Positions 7,734 through 16,617 of a DNA stretch of 64,000 nt are shown piece by piece. Each line of letters opens with the position of its first letter. Position 1 is the first letter of the stretch. The notes under the pieces are model-generated. The model was not told the DNA's origin. It saw nothing but the letters and a program-made list of their open reading frames with translations, and made no database searches. Position numbers and translations under genes: made by a program. Source of the stretch: Metabacillus idriensis (lineage in GTDB: Bacteria > Bacillota > Bacilli > Bacillales > Bacillaceae). The DNA lies in the NCBI RefSeq assembly GCF_009674765.1, contig NZ_WKKF01000002.1, positions 620,001 to 684,000 of the forward strand, read 5' to 3'.

Positions 7734-8909
7734 ATGAGAGAAGCGGTCATTGTAGCAGGTGCGAGAACACCTGTAGGAAGAGCGAAAAAAGGATCACTTG
7801 CAACTGTCAGACCAGATGATTTAGGGGCTCTCGTTGTAAAGGAAACGCTGAAGCGTGCCGGGGGCTATGAAGGAAATATAGATGATTTAATTATCGGTTG
7901 TGCCATGCCAGAAGCAGAGCAGGGATTAAACTTGGCGCGAAACATCGGAGCGCTGGCCGGACTGCCTTACACAGTTCCTGCCATTACCGTAAACCGCTAC
8001 TGCTCCTCAGGATTGCAGAGTATTGCATATGCAGCAGAAAAAATTATGCTTGGCCACTCAGATACGGCGATTGCAGGCGGCGCAGAATCAATGAGCATGG
8101 TTCCGATGATGGGGCATGTTGTCCGTCCAAATGCAAATCTGGCTGAAACCGCTCCTGAATATTACATGGGAATGGGCCATACAGCAGAGCAGGTAGCAAG
8201 AAAATACGGCGTCAGCCGTGAAGATCAGGATGCATTCGCGGTCCGCAGTCATGAGCGCGCTGCAAGAGCCATCCAGGAAGGCAAATTTGATGATGAAATT
8301 GTTGCAGTAGATGTTACACATAGAAGTGTAGGCAGCGACAATAAGCTTCAGGAAAAACAGTTCCAATTCTCGAGAGATGAAGGTGTTCGTCCTGGAACGA
8401 GCATGCAGATTCTTGCGAATTTAAGACCTGCATTTTCCGTTAAGGGATCGGTTACTGCAGGAAACTCTTCACAGACAAGTGACGGGGCTGCGGCAGTGAT
8501 GGTAATGGACCGTGAAAAGGCAGATGCACTCGGACTTCAGTCGCTTGTAAAATTCAGATCCTTCGCTGTGGGCGGAGTTCCGCCTGAGGTAATGGGAATT
8601 GGGCCAATTGAAGCGATTCCGCGTGCGTTAAAACAAGCTGGACTAAGCTTATCTGACATTGGACTTTTTGAACTGAACGAAGCATTTGCCTCTCAGTCAA
8701 TACAGGTAATCAGAGAACTTGGCTTAGATGAAGATAAAGTAAATGTGAACGGCGGTGCGATTGCACTCGGCCATCCGCTCGGCTGTACAGGAGCAAAATT
8801 AACGCTTTCTCTTATTCATGAAATGAAGCGCCGAAATGAACAATTTGGAATTGTTACTATGTGCATCGGCGGCGGAATGGGTGCAGCAGGCGTATTTGAA
8901 TTAATTTAA
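7734..8909 (+). CDS. fadA: acetyl-CoA acyltransferase (3-ketoacyl-CoA thiolase)
   Basis: A 391-residue thiolase that cleaves 3-ketoacyl-CoA to acetyl-CoA and a shortened acyl-CoA. The nucleophile is in [10 protein letters not shown] (Cys about 90), the catalytic His in '[15 protein letters not shown]' (about 345) and the second Cys in [10 protein letters not shown] near 378. Length is standard. It begins 14 bases after fadN with AGGAGGGGG overlapping that gap, so the two are one transcript. A repeat element separates it from fadE. Confidence 0.95.
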   Translation: MREAVIVAGARTPVGRAKKGSLATVRPDDLGALVVKETLKRAGGYEGNIDDLIIGCAMPEAEQGLNLARNIGALAGLPYTVPAITVNRYCSSGLQSIAYAAEKIMLGHSDTAIAGGAESMSMVPMMGHVVRPNANLAETAPEYYMGMGHTAEQVARKYGVSREDQDAFAVRSHERAARAIQEGKFDDEIVAVDVTHRSVGSDNKLQEKQFQFSRDEGVRPGTSMQILANLRPAFSVKGSVTAGNSSQTSDGAAAVMVMDREKADALGLQSLVKFRSFAVGGVPPEVMGIGPIEAIPRALKQAGLSLSDIGLFELNEAFASQSIQVIRELGLDEDKVNVNGGAIALGHPLGCTGAKLTLSLIHEMKRRNEQFGIVTMCIGGGMGAAGVFELI

Positions 8910-8914
8910 TAAAT

Positions 8915-9100
8915 GCTCTTTTCGTAAACTTTGTTGCTATCGAATTAAATTTCAAAAGGACTAAATGATAAAAACCTTAAGTGGATTGCAGCGGAAGGAA
9001 CTTGACTCCTGCGGGAAATAGAGCAAATTGGGAGACCCCACAGGCAAAGCCGAGGAGGCTCCCATGCTCCCCGCGGAAAGAAACGGACAACAATTAGAAT
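8915..9100. repeat. dispersed GC-rich repeat inside the fad operon
   Basis: A 254-base gap between fadA and fadE holds CTCTTTTCGTAAACTTTGTT (8916-8935) followed by a GC-rich block with GCGGAAGGAACTTGACTCC, CTCCTGCGGG, TGGGAGACCCC and GAGGAGGCTCCCA. GGGAG-containing arms can pair (TGGGAG/CTCCCA). Similar blocks are, from memory, widespread repeats in Bacillus genomes. The rest of the gap up to the fadE ribosome binding site is AT-rich. Confidence 0.7.
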
Positions 9101-9163
9101 GAAAAACAACAATCCAGGCTAAAACAACCATTTAATTAAATTTAGTAAACGGGGGAACCAATC

Positions 9164-10948
9164 ATGTCTAAAACGACTGAAAATGTAATCAAAGGCGGCA
9201 GCTTTTTATTAGATGATGTGACTTTTGAAAGTGTATTTACTCCTGAGGACTTCACAGATGAACATAAAATGATTGCTAAAACGACAGAGGATTTTGTTGT
9301 AAATGATGTTTTGCCGCACTTAGAAGACATTGAGAATCATCAATTTGATAAATCTGTGAAGCTGCTTAAGCAAGCAGGCGATCTTGGACTGCTTGGAGCA
9401 GATGTTCCTGAAGAATACGGCGGACTTGGACTCGATAAAATCAGTTCAGCGTTAATCACAGAAAAATTTGCGCGTGCAGGCAGCTTTTCATTATCCTACG
9501 GAGCACATGTAGGCATCGGATCTCTTCCAATTGTGCTCTTCGGCAATGAAGAACAAAAGCAGCAATATCTGCCTGACCTTGCAACGGGCCAGCGCATTGC
9601 AGCTTACGCATTGACTGAGCCGGGTTCTGGATCAGATGCGCTTGGTGCAAGAGCAACTGCGAGACTGAATGCTGAAGGAACTCACTATGTCTTGAATGGA
9701 GAAAAGCAATGGATTACAAACTCAGGTTTTGCTGATGTTTTTGTAGTCTATGCAAAAGTTGACGGCGAGCATTTCTCAGCTTTCATTGTAGAAAAAGAAT
9801 ACCCTGGAGTTTCAACAGGTCCGGAAGAAAAGAAAATGGGAATCAAAGGTTCATCAACTAGAACTCTCATTCTTGAAGATGCGATGGTTCCAAAAGAAAA
9901 TCTATTAGGTGACCTTGGAAAAGGCCATGTTATTGCCTTTAATATTCTTAACATCGGAAGATATAAATTAGCGGTAGGTACAATCGGCGGATCAAAACGC
10001 ATTATTGATGTCTCTGTTCAATATGCGAATCAGCGCCAGCAATTTAAAACGCCAATCAGCAGCTTCTCGCTGATCCAGGAAAAACTTGCTAATATGGCTT
10101 CTAAAACCTATGCAATGGAGAGCTCTGTTTACCGTACAGTAGGATTGTTTGAAGACCGCATGAGCCGCTTGTCTCCTGAAGAGGTAAAAGACGGCAAAGA
10201 AGTAGCTGCTTCCATTGCTGAATATGCGATCGAGTGCTCATTAAATAAAGTATTGGGATCTGAAACGCTTGATTATGTAGTAGACGAAGGTGTTCAAATC
10301 CATGGCGGATACGGATTTATGGCAGAATATGAAGTGGAAAGAGCATACCGTGATTCCCGTATTAACCGTATCTTTGAAGGAACAAATGAAATTAACCGCC
10401 TATTAGTGCCGGGAACGTATTTGCGCAAAGCAATGAAAGGGGAATTGCCATTGCTGCAAAAGGCTCAAGCTCTGCAGGAAGAGTTAATGATGCTTATGCC
10501 TGAAGAAGTTGGCGAAGGCGTTCTTGAGCAAGAAAAACATTTATTGAAAAATGCTAAAAAAATCGGCTTAATGATCGCTGGACTTGCTGCACAAAAGTAT
10601 GGCCAGTCATTGCAGAAAGAGCAGGAAGTATTAGTGAACATTGCAGATATCGTAAGCAATATTTATGCAATGGAATCAGCGATACTTCGCACTGAAAAAG
10701 CAATCAGCAAAACAGGAGAAGCAAAGAGTGCTCAAAAACTTCTCTACACTCAAGTGTATTGCCAGGAAGCATTTAATGAAATCGAAGCACATGCAAAAGA
10801 ATCTTTAGTTGCAATTGAGCAGGGCGATACACTCCGCATGATGATTTCAGCACTAAGAAAATTCACGCGTCACACTCCGATCAATGTGATTGCTAAAAAA
10901 CGTGAAATTGCAGCTGCATTAATTGAAGAAAATGGTTACCGCGCTTAA
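9164..10948 (+). CDS. fadE: acyl-CoA dehydrogenase
   Basis: A 594-residue FAD enzyme for the first step of beta-oxidation. The acyl-CoA dehydrogenase core spans about residues 35-410, with 'YALTEPGSGSDA' (FAD and substrate loop) and the catalytic-base region 'RIFEGTNEINR' near residue 405. The C-terminal 170 residues form an extra helical domain, as in the VLCAD-like branch and in B. subtilis FadE. GGGGGAA precedes the ATG. Last gene of fadNAE, followed by a terminator. Confidence 0.95.
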   Translation: MSKTTENVIKGGSFLLDDVTFESVFTPEDFTDEHKMIAKTTEDFVVNDVLPHLEDIENHQFDKSVKLLKQAGDLGLLGADVPEEYGGLGLDKISSALITEKFARAGSFSLSYGAHVGIGSLPIVLFGNEEQKQQYLPDLATGQRIAAYALTEPGSGSDALGARATARLNAEGTHYVLNGEKQWITNSGFADVFVVYAKVDGEHFSAFIVEKEYPGVSTGPEEKKMGIKGSSTRTLILEDAMVPKENLLGDLGKGHVIAFNILNIGRYKLAVGTIGGSKRIIDVSVQYANQRQQFKTPISSFSLIQEKLANMASKTYAMESSVYRTVGLFEDRMSRLSPEEVKDGKEVAASIAEYAIECSLNKVLGSETLDYVVDEGVQIHGGYGFMAEYEVERAYRDSRINRIFEGTNEINRLLVPGTYLRKAMKGELPLLQKAQALQEELMMLMPEEVGEGVLEQEKHLLKNAKKIGLMIAGLAAQKYGQSLQKEQEVLVNIADIVSNIYAMESAILRTEKAISKTGEAKSAQKLLYTQVYCQEAFNEIEAHAKESLVAIEQGDTLRMMISALRKFTRHTPINVIAKKREIAAALIEENGYRA

Positions 10949-10964
10949 GCAGACTGTAAGAAAT

Positions 10965-11001
10965 AGACCTTTTCCAGCAACGGAAAAGGTCTTATTTATT
11001 T
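10965..11001 (+). terminator. terminator of the fad operon
   Basis: AGACCTTTTCC pairs with GGAAAAGGTCT around a 6-base loop; a T-rich tail follows. Confidence 0.85.
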
Positions 11002-11101
11002 GAAAAATATAGAAATTACATAATAGAAACTTGTGATTATGATTGTCCAAATGATTGTGGTAAAATAATGTTGTTCAATTACGTTGCAGGTGGTGAAAAG
11101 A

Positions 11102-11464
11102 GTGGCTCTTACGTTTTACTGGTATCCAAAATGCGGTACATGCCGAAAAGCAAAAAAGTGGTTTGAAGATCACAATTTGCAGGTAGAAGATGTACATATT
11201 GTCGAAAATCCACCGACAAAAGAAGAATTAAAAACGATGCTTGATAACAGCGGGCTAGAAGTAAAAAAGTTTTTTAATACCAGCGGTCAAAAATACCGCG
11301 AATTAGGCATGAAAGAAAAGGTTGCTTCTTTATCTGAAGATGAACTGCTTGAGATTCTGGCATCAGACGGCATGCTCATCAAAAGGCCATTAACAACAGA
11401 CGGCAAGAAGGTTACTGCCGGCTTTAAAGAAGATCAATTTGAAGAAGCATGGGGAAAGAAGTAG
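11102..11464 (+). CDS. yusI: ArsC/Spx-family thioredoxin-fold protein YusI
   Basis: A 120-residue protein of the ArsC/Spx family with a CxxC pair at PKCGTCRKAKKW (about residues 9-20) and the later conserved 'IKRPLTTDGKKVTAGF' segment, where ArsC-type proteins have a key arginine and cis-proline. GTG 11102 is chosen since AGGTGGTG stands about 7 bases upstream; the frame is open to TTG 11084, which has no such site. Function is unknown; it may be a reductase or a regulator. Next to gcvH as in B. subtilis. Confidence 0.85.
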   Translation: MALTFYWYPKCGTCRKAKKWFEDHNLQVEDVHIVENPPTKEELKTMLDNSGLEVKKFFNTSGQKYRELGMKEKVASLSEDELLEILASDGMLIKRPLTTDGKKVTAGFKEDQFEEAWGKK

Positions 11465-11522
11465 AAGACTTTCACTTCAGTCTTTTTACAAATAAACATG
11501 ATAAAACTTGGAGGTAATAAAA

Positions 11523-11906
11523 ATGAACACACCAAAAGAACTTCGTTATTCTGAAGAGCACGAATGGGTTAAAGTTGAAGGCGAAAAAGTACGTATCGGG
11601 ATCACTGATTTTGCTCAATCAGAACTTGGGGATATTGTATTTGTTGAGCTTCCTGAAGTTGGAGATGAAATTAAAGCAGATGAGCCTTTCGGAAGCGTTG
11701 AATCTGTAAAAACGGTTTCTGAGCTTTACGCGCCAATCAGCGGAAAAGTTGTAGAAATCAATGAAGATCTCGATGACAGCCCAGAATTTGTAAATGAGTC
11801 ACCTTACGAAAAAGCATGGATGATCGTGATCGAGCCTAGCAATGTAAGTGATGTTGACAGCTTAATGACTGCTGAGCAATATGTGGAAATGACAAACGAA
11901 GACTGA
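11523..11906 (+). CDS. gcvH: glycine cleavage system H protein
   Basis: A 127-residue lipoyl carrier. The lipoylated lysine is in [16 protein letters not shown] (Lys about 64). In Bacillus GcvH also serves as the octanoyl/lipoyl relay to the 2-oxoacid dehydrogenases, linking it to lipA at 34.3 kb. The start is ATG 11523 behind TTGGAGGT. It is preceded by yusI and followed by yusG with separate ribosome binding sites. Confidence 0.97.
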   Translation: MNTPKELRYSEEHEWVKVEGEKVRIGITDFAQSELGDIVFVELPEVGDEIKADEPFGSVESVKTVSELYAPISGKVVEINEDLDDSPEFVNESPYEKAWMIVIEPSNVSDVDSLMTAEQYVEMTNED

Positions 11907-11959
11907 TAAAGGACATGGAATAAGGACACTCTAAGTTGTAAAAAGGAGGGTGTTCAAGC

Positions 11960-12205
11960 ATGTCTTTTGAAAAGAAACGTTTAGATATTACAGACCGGGT
12001 TACAGGACGTTTTTCGGCTGGTCAAATGAACTTGTATTTTGAAAAAGAGCAAATTGGCACAATGTCTTTTGGTCAAAATGGAAATCAGGTTTCATTAAAA
12101 AATGGATATGAAGAAGAAAACCATTCCTTTTTCCAGTATGCAGACGTTTTATCAAAACAAGATGAAAAGTATGTAGATTGTGACGAAAAAAACGGCTGGT
12201 GCTAA
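11960..12205 (+). CDS. yusG: YusG-like protein (DUF2553 type)
   Basis: An 81-residue soluble protein with two cysteines near the C-terminus (VDCDEKNGWC). AAAGGAGGGTG lies ahead of the ATG. Position directly after gcvH and size match B. subtilis YusG. No function is known; the terminal Cys pair could bind metal or form a disulfide, which is only a guess. A good terminator follows. Confidence 0.75.
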   Translation: MSFEKKRLDITDRVTGRFSAGQMNLYFEKEQIGTMSFGQNGNQVSLKNGYEEENHSFFQYADVLSKQDEKYVDCDEKNGWC

Positions 12206-12208
12206 TCG

Positions 12209-12247
12209 AATGGCAGTGGAATGAAATGTTCCGCTGCCATTTTTGTT
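12209..12247 (+). terminator. terminator after yusG
   Basis: AATGGCAG-GGAA pairs with TTCC-CTGCCATT, one wobble pair, then T5. Confidence 0.85.
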
Positions 12248-12340
12248 CAATTTCATTTCTTTTCATTTCATTTAAGAAACAACCTCATGCAATTCGAATA
12301 GGTTATAAGATAACACATACTGACTGAATAGGTGATGGCG

Positions 12341-12688
12341 ATGTCTGCAATTGAGGTTGAAAAGGTCATAATAGTTGAAGGAACATCTGACAAACGCAAG
12401 GTTCTTAATGTTGTAAATGAACCTGTGGAAATCATCTGTACGAATGGCACAATAAGTCTTACACGTTTAGACGAAATGATTGATGAGCTGTTTTATCGAG
12501 ATGTATATGTGCTCGTCGACTCAGATGAATCAGGGGATCGCCTCAGAAAACAATTCAAGCGGGAACTGCCCGAAGCTGCGCATTTATTTATAGATAGAAT
12601 GTACCGTGAAGTTGCGACTGCACCTGATCAGCATGTTGCTGCAGTGCTTTTAAGCGCAAATATTGATGTTCAGGCGAAATACTTATAA
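12341..12688 (+). CDS. yusF: small TOPRIM-domain protein YusF
   Basis: A 115-residue stand-alone TOPRIM domain: the acidic motif KVIIVEGTSD near the start (catalytic Glu about residue 12) and the DxD-type motif 'VLVDSDESGDRLRK' near residue 52. It resembles RNase M5-like small TOPRIM proteins and may act on nucleic acid, but no substrate is known. ATG 12341 is preferred over GTG 12332 and ATG 12335, which fall within the AGGTGATG ribosome binding site. It precedes yusE. Confidence 0.85.
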   Translation: MSAIEVEKVIIVEGTSDKRKVLNVVNEPVEIICTNGTISLTRLDEMIDELFYRDVYVLVDSDESGDRLRKQFKRELPEAAHLFIDRMYREVATAPDQHVAAVLLSANIDVQAKYL

Positions 12689-12721
12689 TTTTTAAAAGAA
12701 AAGGGAGTATCAAATAAAGCA

Positions 12722-13030
12722 ATGATTGAAATTCAGGAAGAACAATTAGATATTTTTGCTGAAAAGGAATTTGGCATTCTTTATCTTTACACTCCATTTT
12801 GCGGAACGTGTCAGCTGGCAAAAAAAATGCTGACTGTTGTTGAAGAATTGCTGCCTGGTTTAACCATCCATACGGCAAACCTTAATTTTCTTCCGAAGCA
12901 AGCGATCAAATGGGGAATAGAAAGTGTACCCTGCATGCTTATTTTTGAAAATGGAGAAGTTGCGCAAAAGATATATGCCTTTCATTCTGTAGAACATATT
13001 TATCAAATAATGAAAGAATATGCCGCCTGA
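12722..13030 (+). CDS. yusE: thioredoxin-like protein YusE
   Basis: A 102-residue thioredoxin-fold protein. The active-site pair is CGTC in 'TPFCGTCQLAKKM' (about residues 25-37) and the cis-Pro loop is SVPCMLIF near residue 75, which adds a third cysteine. Probably a thiol-disulfide oxidoreductase of the cytoplasm. GGGAG is about 14 bases from the ATG, longer than usual. It follows yusF by 33 bases. Confidence 0.88.
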   Translation: MIEIQEEQLDIFAEKEFGILYLYTPFCGTCQLAKKMLTVVEELLPGLTIHTANLNFLPKQAIKWGIESVPCMLIFENGEVAQKIYAFHSVEHIYQIMKEYAA

Positions 13031-13045
13031 GCAGGGCGGCATTTG
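13019..13045 (+). terminator. hairpin at the end of yusE
   Basis: ATGCCGCC pairs with GGCGGCAT around a loop containing the stop codon. The T-run is short, so termination may be partial. Confidence 0.5.
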
Positions 13046-13185
13046 ACATATTTCTTGGGAAATAGAAATTAACGATTATTTTGTCTGTCCAAGTCCAATA
13101 AAGTGTCGAACCTTTCTTAAAGGTGTTGGTTCGTATGAAAACGAATTAATACTTTACGATCAGAAAAGAAATGGAGAGACAAAAA

Positions 13186-13515
13186 ATGGACTTATTTTCG
13201 TTTGTAGAAAAAATGAATGCGTCTCATTTTATCCAGCCGCTGCTCCCTATAGAAGAATTGAGAATACAGATAACCAGTTCCGGCTCGAAACAAAAGCCAG
13301 TTCTTCTAGTGCTGAAAAAAGGCACTTGTTATTTGAGCAGCGGCAATGATCATCTTTCAGCACATGTACTGGTGACTGGTAATGAAGATCATCTTTCAGA
13401 CTGTTTTCATACGCCAATCAGACTTCTGCAGCTTGCTAAGCTTGGAGCACTGGAGGTTAAAGGATCTTTTCGCAATGTATTGAGACTTGAATCCATTATT
13501 CATCTGTCTAAATAA
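13186..13515 (+). CDS. yusD: YusD-like protein, possible SCP2-type fold
   Basis: A 109-residue soluble protein. The pattern of short beta strands followed by 'PIRLLQLAKLGALEVKGSFRNVLRLESII' resembles sterol-carrier-protein-2-like domains in Bacillus, but I cannot confirm this. ATG 13186 is chosen because GGAGAG lies seven bases ahead; an in-frame ATG at 13171 has no such site. Synteny fits yusD. Function unknown. Confidence 0.7.
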   Translation: MDLFSFVEKMNASHFIQPLLPIEELRIQITSSGSKQKPVLLVLKKGTCYLSSGNDHLSAHVLVTGNEDHLSDCFHTPIRLLQLAKLGALEVKGSFRNVLRLESIIHLSK

Positions 13516-13539
13516 TTATCTAAAAATTCAAACTACCAA

Positions 13540-13569
13540 TTGACGGATGAAATAAAGGAGTGTTACAAT
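13540..13569 (+). promoter_or_regulatory. sigma-A promoter of the metY leader
   Basis: TTGACG, an 18-base spacer and TACAAT, about 25 bases before the SAM riboswitch. Confidence 0.75.
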
Positions 13570-13593
13570 TCATGTAGATTTAAGTGCGAATAA

Positions 13594-13745
13594 CCTTATC
13601 AAGAGAGGCGGAGGGACTTGGCCCGATGAAGCCCGGCAACCGGTTGATGCAACACGGTGCCAATTCCAGCAGAGCAGGCAAACAGCTCTGGCAGATAAGA
13701 AGAGATATGGTAATTGTACCTCTTCTTTGAAGGGGTTTTTTATTT
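13594..13745 (+). ncRNA. SAM-I (S-box) riboswitch with terminator, metY leader
   Basis: The conserved core is present: AGAGAGGCGGAGGGACT, then GATGAAGCCCGGCAACC and GGTGCCAATTCC. The P1 stem pairs CTTATC (13595-13600) with GATAAG (13694-13699). Immediately after, AAGAAGAG pairs with CTCTTCTT and a T-run follows, forming the terminator that competes with an antiterminator. With S-adenosylmethionine bound, transcription should stop; when methionine is short, metY is made. Confidence 0.95.
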
Positions 13746-13771
13746 GAATTTATTTAAGGGAGATGGGGAAA

Positions 13772-15094
13772 ATGGGACAAAAAAAGTATCGGCTTGAAAC
13801 GGTAAATGTACATGGGGGGCTGCAGAAAGATCCGGCGACAGGAGCGCGCGCTGTGCCGATTTATCAGTCTAACGCTTATGTCTTTAATGATACTGAACAT
13901 GCATCGGATTTATTTGCCTTAAAGGAGCAGGGTTACATTTATACCCGTATACATAATCCTACATCCACGGTTTTCGAAGAAAGAGTTGCCCAGTTAGAAG
14001 GGGGAGCTGGAAGTCTTGCTGTGGCAAGCGGCATGGCAGCGATCACGCTCTCAATATTAAATATTGCCGGAGCAGGAGATGAGATTGTCTCTGCCTCAAG
14101 CCTTTACGGGGGCACTTACAATCTTTTTCAGACGACATTGCCCAAGTACGGGATTCAGACTAAGTTCGTAAATGCGAATGAACCAGAGAATTTCCGGAAC
14201 GCCATTACACCGAAAACAAAGGCGATCTTTGCAGAAACAATCGGCAATCCGAGTCTTCAGGTTCTTGACATAGAGGCAGTTGCGAAAATTGCTCATGAAG
14301 CAGGAATTCCTTTAATTATTGATAATACCTTTGCAACTCCGTATTTATGCAGGCCAATCGAACACGGAGCAGATATTGTTATTCACTCTGCAACGAAATG
14401 GCTGCTTGGAAACGGCACGACACTCGGCGGAATTATCGTAGACGGAGGAAAGTTTGATTGGAACACAGATAAGTTTCCCGGCTTTACGACTCCAGATCCA
14501 AGTTATCACAATCTGGTATATGCGGAGGCATTGCCTGAAGCAGCTTTCATAGTAAAAGCACGGGTTCAGCTTTTGAGGGATTTAGGCCCGGCTATTAGTC
14601 CGTTTAATGCCTTTCAATTTAATCTGGGGCTGGAGACCCTTCATGTAAGAATGAAAGAGCATATTTTTAACACGAGAAAAGTTGTTGAATATTTGAATGA
14701 GCATCCTGCCGTTAAATGGGTCCTGTACCCGGAAGATGAACAGCACCCTGATAAATCTCTTGCGGATAAATATTTGGCTAAAGGAGCAGGAGCAGTTGTC
14801 GTGTTCGGCATTGAAGGCGGCCGTGCAGCAGGTGCAAAGGTCATTAATTCCGTTAATCTATGGTCACATGTAGCCAATGTCGGAGATGCCAAAAGCCTGA
14901 TCATTCATCCTGCCAGCACGACACATCAGCAGCTGAATGCAGAAGGATTGAAAAAATCAGGAGTAACAGAAGATTTAATCCGATTGTCAGTTGGAATTGA
15001 ACATATTGATGACCTTCTGGAGGATCTGGAACAAGCGATTGAACAAGCAACAGGTGTGAAATCATTAATTGAATCATCCGTCTTTTCAAATTAA
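13772..15094 (+). CDS. metY: O-acetylhomoserine sulfhydrylase (homocysteine synthase)
   Basis: A 440-residue PLP enzyme of the Cys/Met metabolism family. The PLP lysine is in '[14 protein letters not shown]' (about residue 210), with '[22 protein letters not shown]' near residue 65 and the substrate-binding '[18 protein letters not shown]' close to the end. The 440-residue length, longer than the 380-400 of MetI/MetC, points to MetY, which makes homocysteine from O-acetylhomoserine and sulfide. Start at ATG 13772; the ATG at 13763 abuts the AAGGGAG site. B. subtilis, as I recall, lacks a gene here. Confidence 0.92.
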   Translation: MGQKKYRLETVNVHGGLQKDPATGARAVPIYQSNAYVFNDTEHASDLFALKEQGYIYTRIHNPTSTVFEERVAQLEGGAGSLAVASGMAAITLSILNIAGAGDEIVSASSLYGGTYNLFQTTLPKYGIQTKFVNANEPENFRNAITPKTKAIFAETIGNPSLQVLDIEAVAKIAHEAGIPLIIDNTFATPYLCRPIEHGADIVIHSATKWLLGNGTTLGGIIVDGGKFDWNTDKFPGFTTPDPSYHNLVYAEALPEAAFIVKARVQLLRDLGPAISPFNAFQFNLGLETLHVRMKEHIFNTRKVVEYLNEHPAVKWVLYPEDEQHPDKSLADKYLAKGAGAVVVFGIEGGRAAGAKVINSVNLWSHVANVGDAKSLIIHPASTTHQQLNAEGLKKSGVTEDLIRLSVGIEHIDDLLEDLEQAIEQATGVKSLIESSVFSN

Positions 15095-15109
15095 TAAAAC
15101 ACTTTAGGA

Positions 15110-15139
15110 TTGACACCTTCTTTTGACACATGATAAAAT
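15110..15139 (+). promoter_or_regulatory. sigma-A promoter of the metNPQ leader
   Basis: TTGACA, an 18-base spacer and TAAAAT, located just after metY. Confidence 0.75.
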
Positions 15140-15194
15140 CACACTCGTAGTACAAACTCACTGAAATTAAACGTAAATTAATTTAATAAATTGT

Positions 15195-15370
15195 AAGTCT
15201 CTTATCCAGAGAGGTGGAGGGAAAGTGCCCTGCGAAGCCCGGCAACCGTCAATTTTATTGAAAAGGTGCCAATTCACTCAAAGCTGCTATTAATGCTTTG
15301 AAAGATGAGAGGAAGGTTCTTCTATTGATATGCCTTTCTGCTCATTTATGCAGAAAGGCATTTTTGTTTA
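15195..15370 (+). ncRNA. SAM-I (S-box) riboswitch with terminator, metNPQ leader
   Basis: A second S-box: AGAGAGGTGGAGGGAAAG, GCGAAGCCCGGCAACC and GGTGCCAATTC are seen. P1 pairs CTCTTATC (15199-15206) with GATGAGAG (15304-15311). The terminator pairs ATGCCTTTCTGC with GCAGAAAGGCAT (15330-15361) before a T-run. It lies over 200 bases ahead of metN, because a repeat element occupies the space between. Confidence 0.95.
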
Positions 15371-15373
15371 GAA

Positions 15374-15524
15374 ATAAGAAAGTATAAAATTTTGCGCTTC
15401 GATGGCGAGCGGAATCGCTCAGGCTCCTTGGCCAGAACGGCTCCGAAAGTATTGGCAAAAAGCGCCTTTTCTGACGGATCCTTATCTGTCTGCCTGCGCT
15501 AAACGGGCGCTGCGCTTTTCTTAT
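15374..15524. repeat. dispersed palindromic element, copy 2 (full length, 151 bp)
   Basis: Inverted ends ATAAGAAA and TTTCTTAT, with GCGC just inside each. The middle has CCAGAACGGCTCCG then AAAAAGCGCC and GACGGATCC, so the central arms pair apart from one mismatch. It sits between the S-box terminator and metN and would be carried in every read-through transcript. Confidence 0.85.
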
Positions 15525-15591
15525 CTCAACATGAACCTGACAGATTTCGCGCAAAATGATAGTGAGTTGAATTTTGGAAGAAGGTGAAGTC

Positions 15592-16617
15592 GTGATTACG
15601 TTAAAGGATGTCAAAAAAGTCTTTCAATCCAAAAGCGGAAATGTTACCGCGGTTGATTCAGTTGACTTGAACATAAATCAAGGAGAAATTTTCGGAATAA
15701 TCGGTTATAGCGGTGCTGGAAAAAGCTCATTGATCAGATTGCTTAACGGACTTGAAAAGCCGACAGACGGTTCCATTCAAGTGGCAGGGAGAAAGATCGA
15801 TAAAATCCGCGGAGACGAGCTGAGAAAAGCAAGACACGAAATCAGTATGATCTTTCAGCATTTTAATCTCCTTTGGTCAAGAACGGTCCGGGAAAATATT
15901 TCGTTTCCATTAGAAATCGCCGGAGTAAAGAAAGAGCAGCGGGTAAACCGTGTAGAAGAGCTCATTAAGCTTGTAGGACTTGAAGGACGGGAAGATGCCT
16001 ATCCATCACAGCTGAGCGGAGGGCAAAAGCAGCGTGTCGGAATTGCGAGAGCTCTTGCGAATAATCCAAAGGTTTTGCTTTGTGATGAAGCTACATCAGC
16101 ACTGGACCCGCAAACAACAGATTCCATTCTCGAACTGCTTGTAGATATTAACGAGAGGCTCGGTTTAACAATTGTTCTGATTACACATGAAATGCACGTT
16201 ATCCGTAAAATCTGCCACCGGGTTGCAGTGATGGAAAACGGACGGATTGTTGAGCAGGGTGAGGTACTTGATGTATTCAAAAAACCTCAGCAGCCTATTA
16301 CAAAGCGCTTTGTGAAACAAATTACAGAGCCGGACGATACGCAGGAAACAATGGAATTAATTCTTGAGAAATACAAGTATGGAATGGTTATTCAATTAAC
16401 ATTTGTGGGAGATTCTACAGAAAGTCCGCTCATTACGAATCTTATCCGAAATCATCCGATTGAAGTAAATATCCTTCAGGGGAAAATATCTCAAACTCAA
16501 AGCGGATCATATGGAACCTTGTTCATTCATATGGACGGGGAACCTGATGAACTGGATAAGGCAATGGCATTTATCCGCAGTCAGGAAGTAGAAGCAGAGG
16601 TGATTGCGAATGTTTGA
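15592..16617 (+). CDS. metN: methionine ABC transporter ATP-binding protein
   Basis: A 341-residue ABC ATPase powering methionine uptake. Walker A is GYSGAGKSS (about 36-44), the signature is LSGGQKQR, and Walker B is VLLCDEATSALD; the last 75 residues form the NIL domain that senses methionine. GTG 15592 is taken as start since it matches the usual family N-terminus and has AAGGTGAA upstream; the frame opens at TTG 15574. metN overlaps metP by 8 bases. Confidence 0.95.
   Translation: MITLKDVKKVFQSKSGNVTAVDSVDLNINQGEIFGIIGYSGAGKSSLIRLLNGLEKPTDGSIQVAGRKIDKIRGDELRKARHEISMIFQHFNLLWSRTVRENISFPLEIAGVKKEQRVNRVEELIKLVGLEGREDAYPSQLSGGQKQRVGIARALANNPKVLLCDEATSALDPQTTDSILELLVDINERLGLTIVLITHEMHVIRKICHRVAVMENGRIVEQGEVLDVFKKPQQPITKRFVKQITEPDDTQETMELILEKYKYGMVIQLTFVGDSTESPLITNLIRNHPIEVNILQGKISQTQSGSYGTLFIHMDGEPDELDKAMAFIRSQEVEAEVIANV

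Noticed and set aside
15402-15587. 61-codon ORF before metN
   Set aside because: Lies in palindromic copy 2; similar peptides arise at the other copies.
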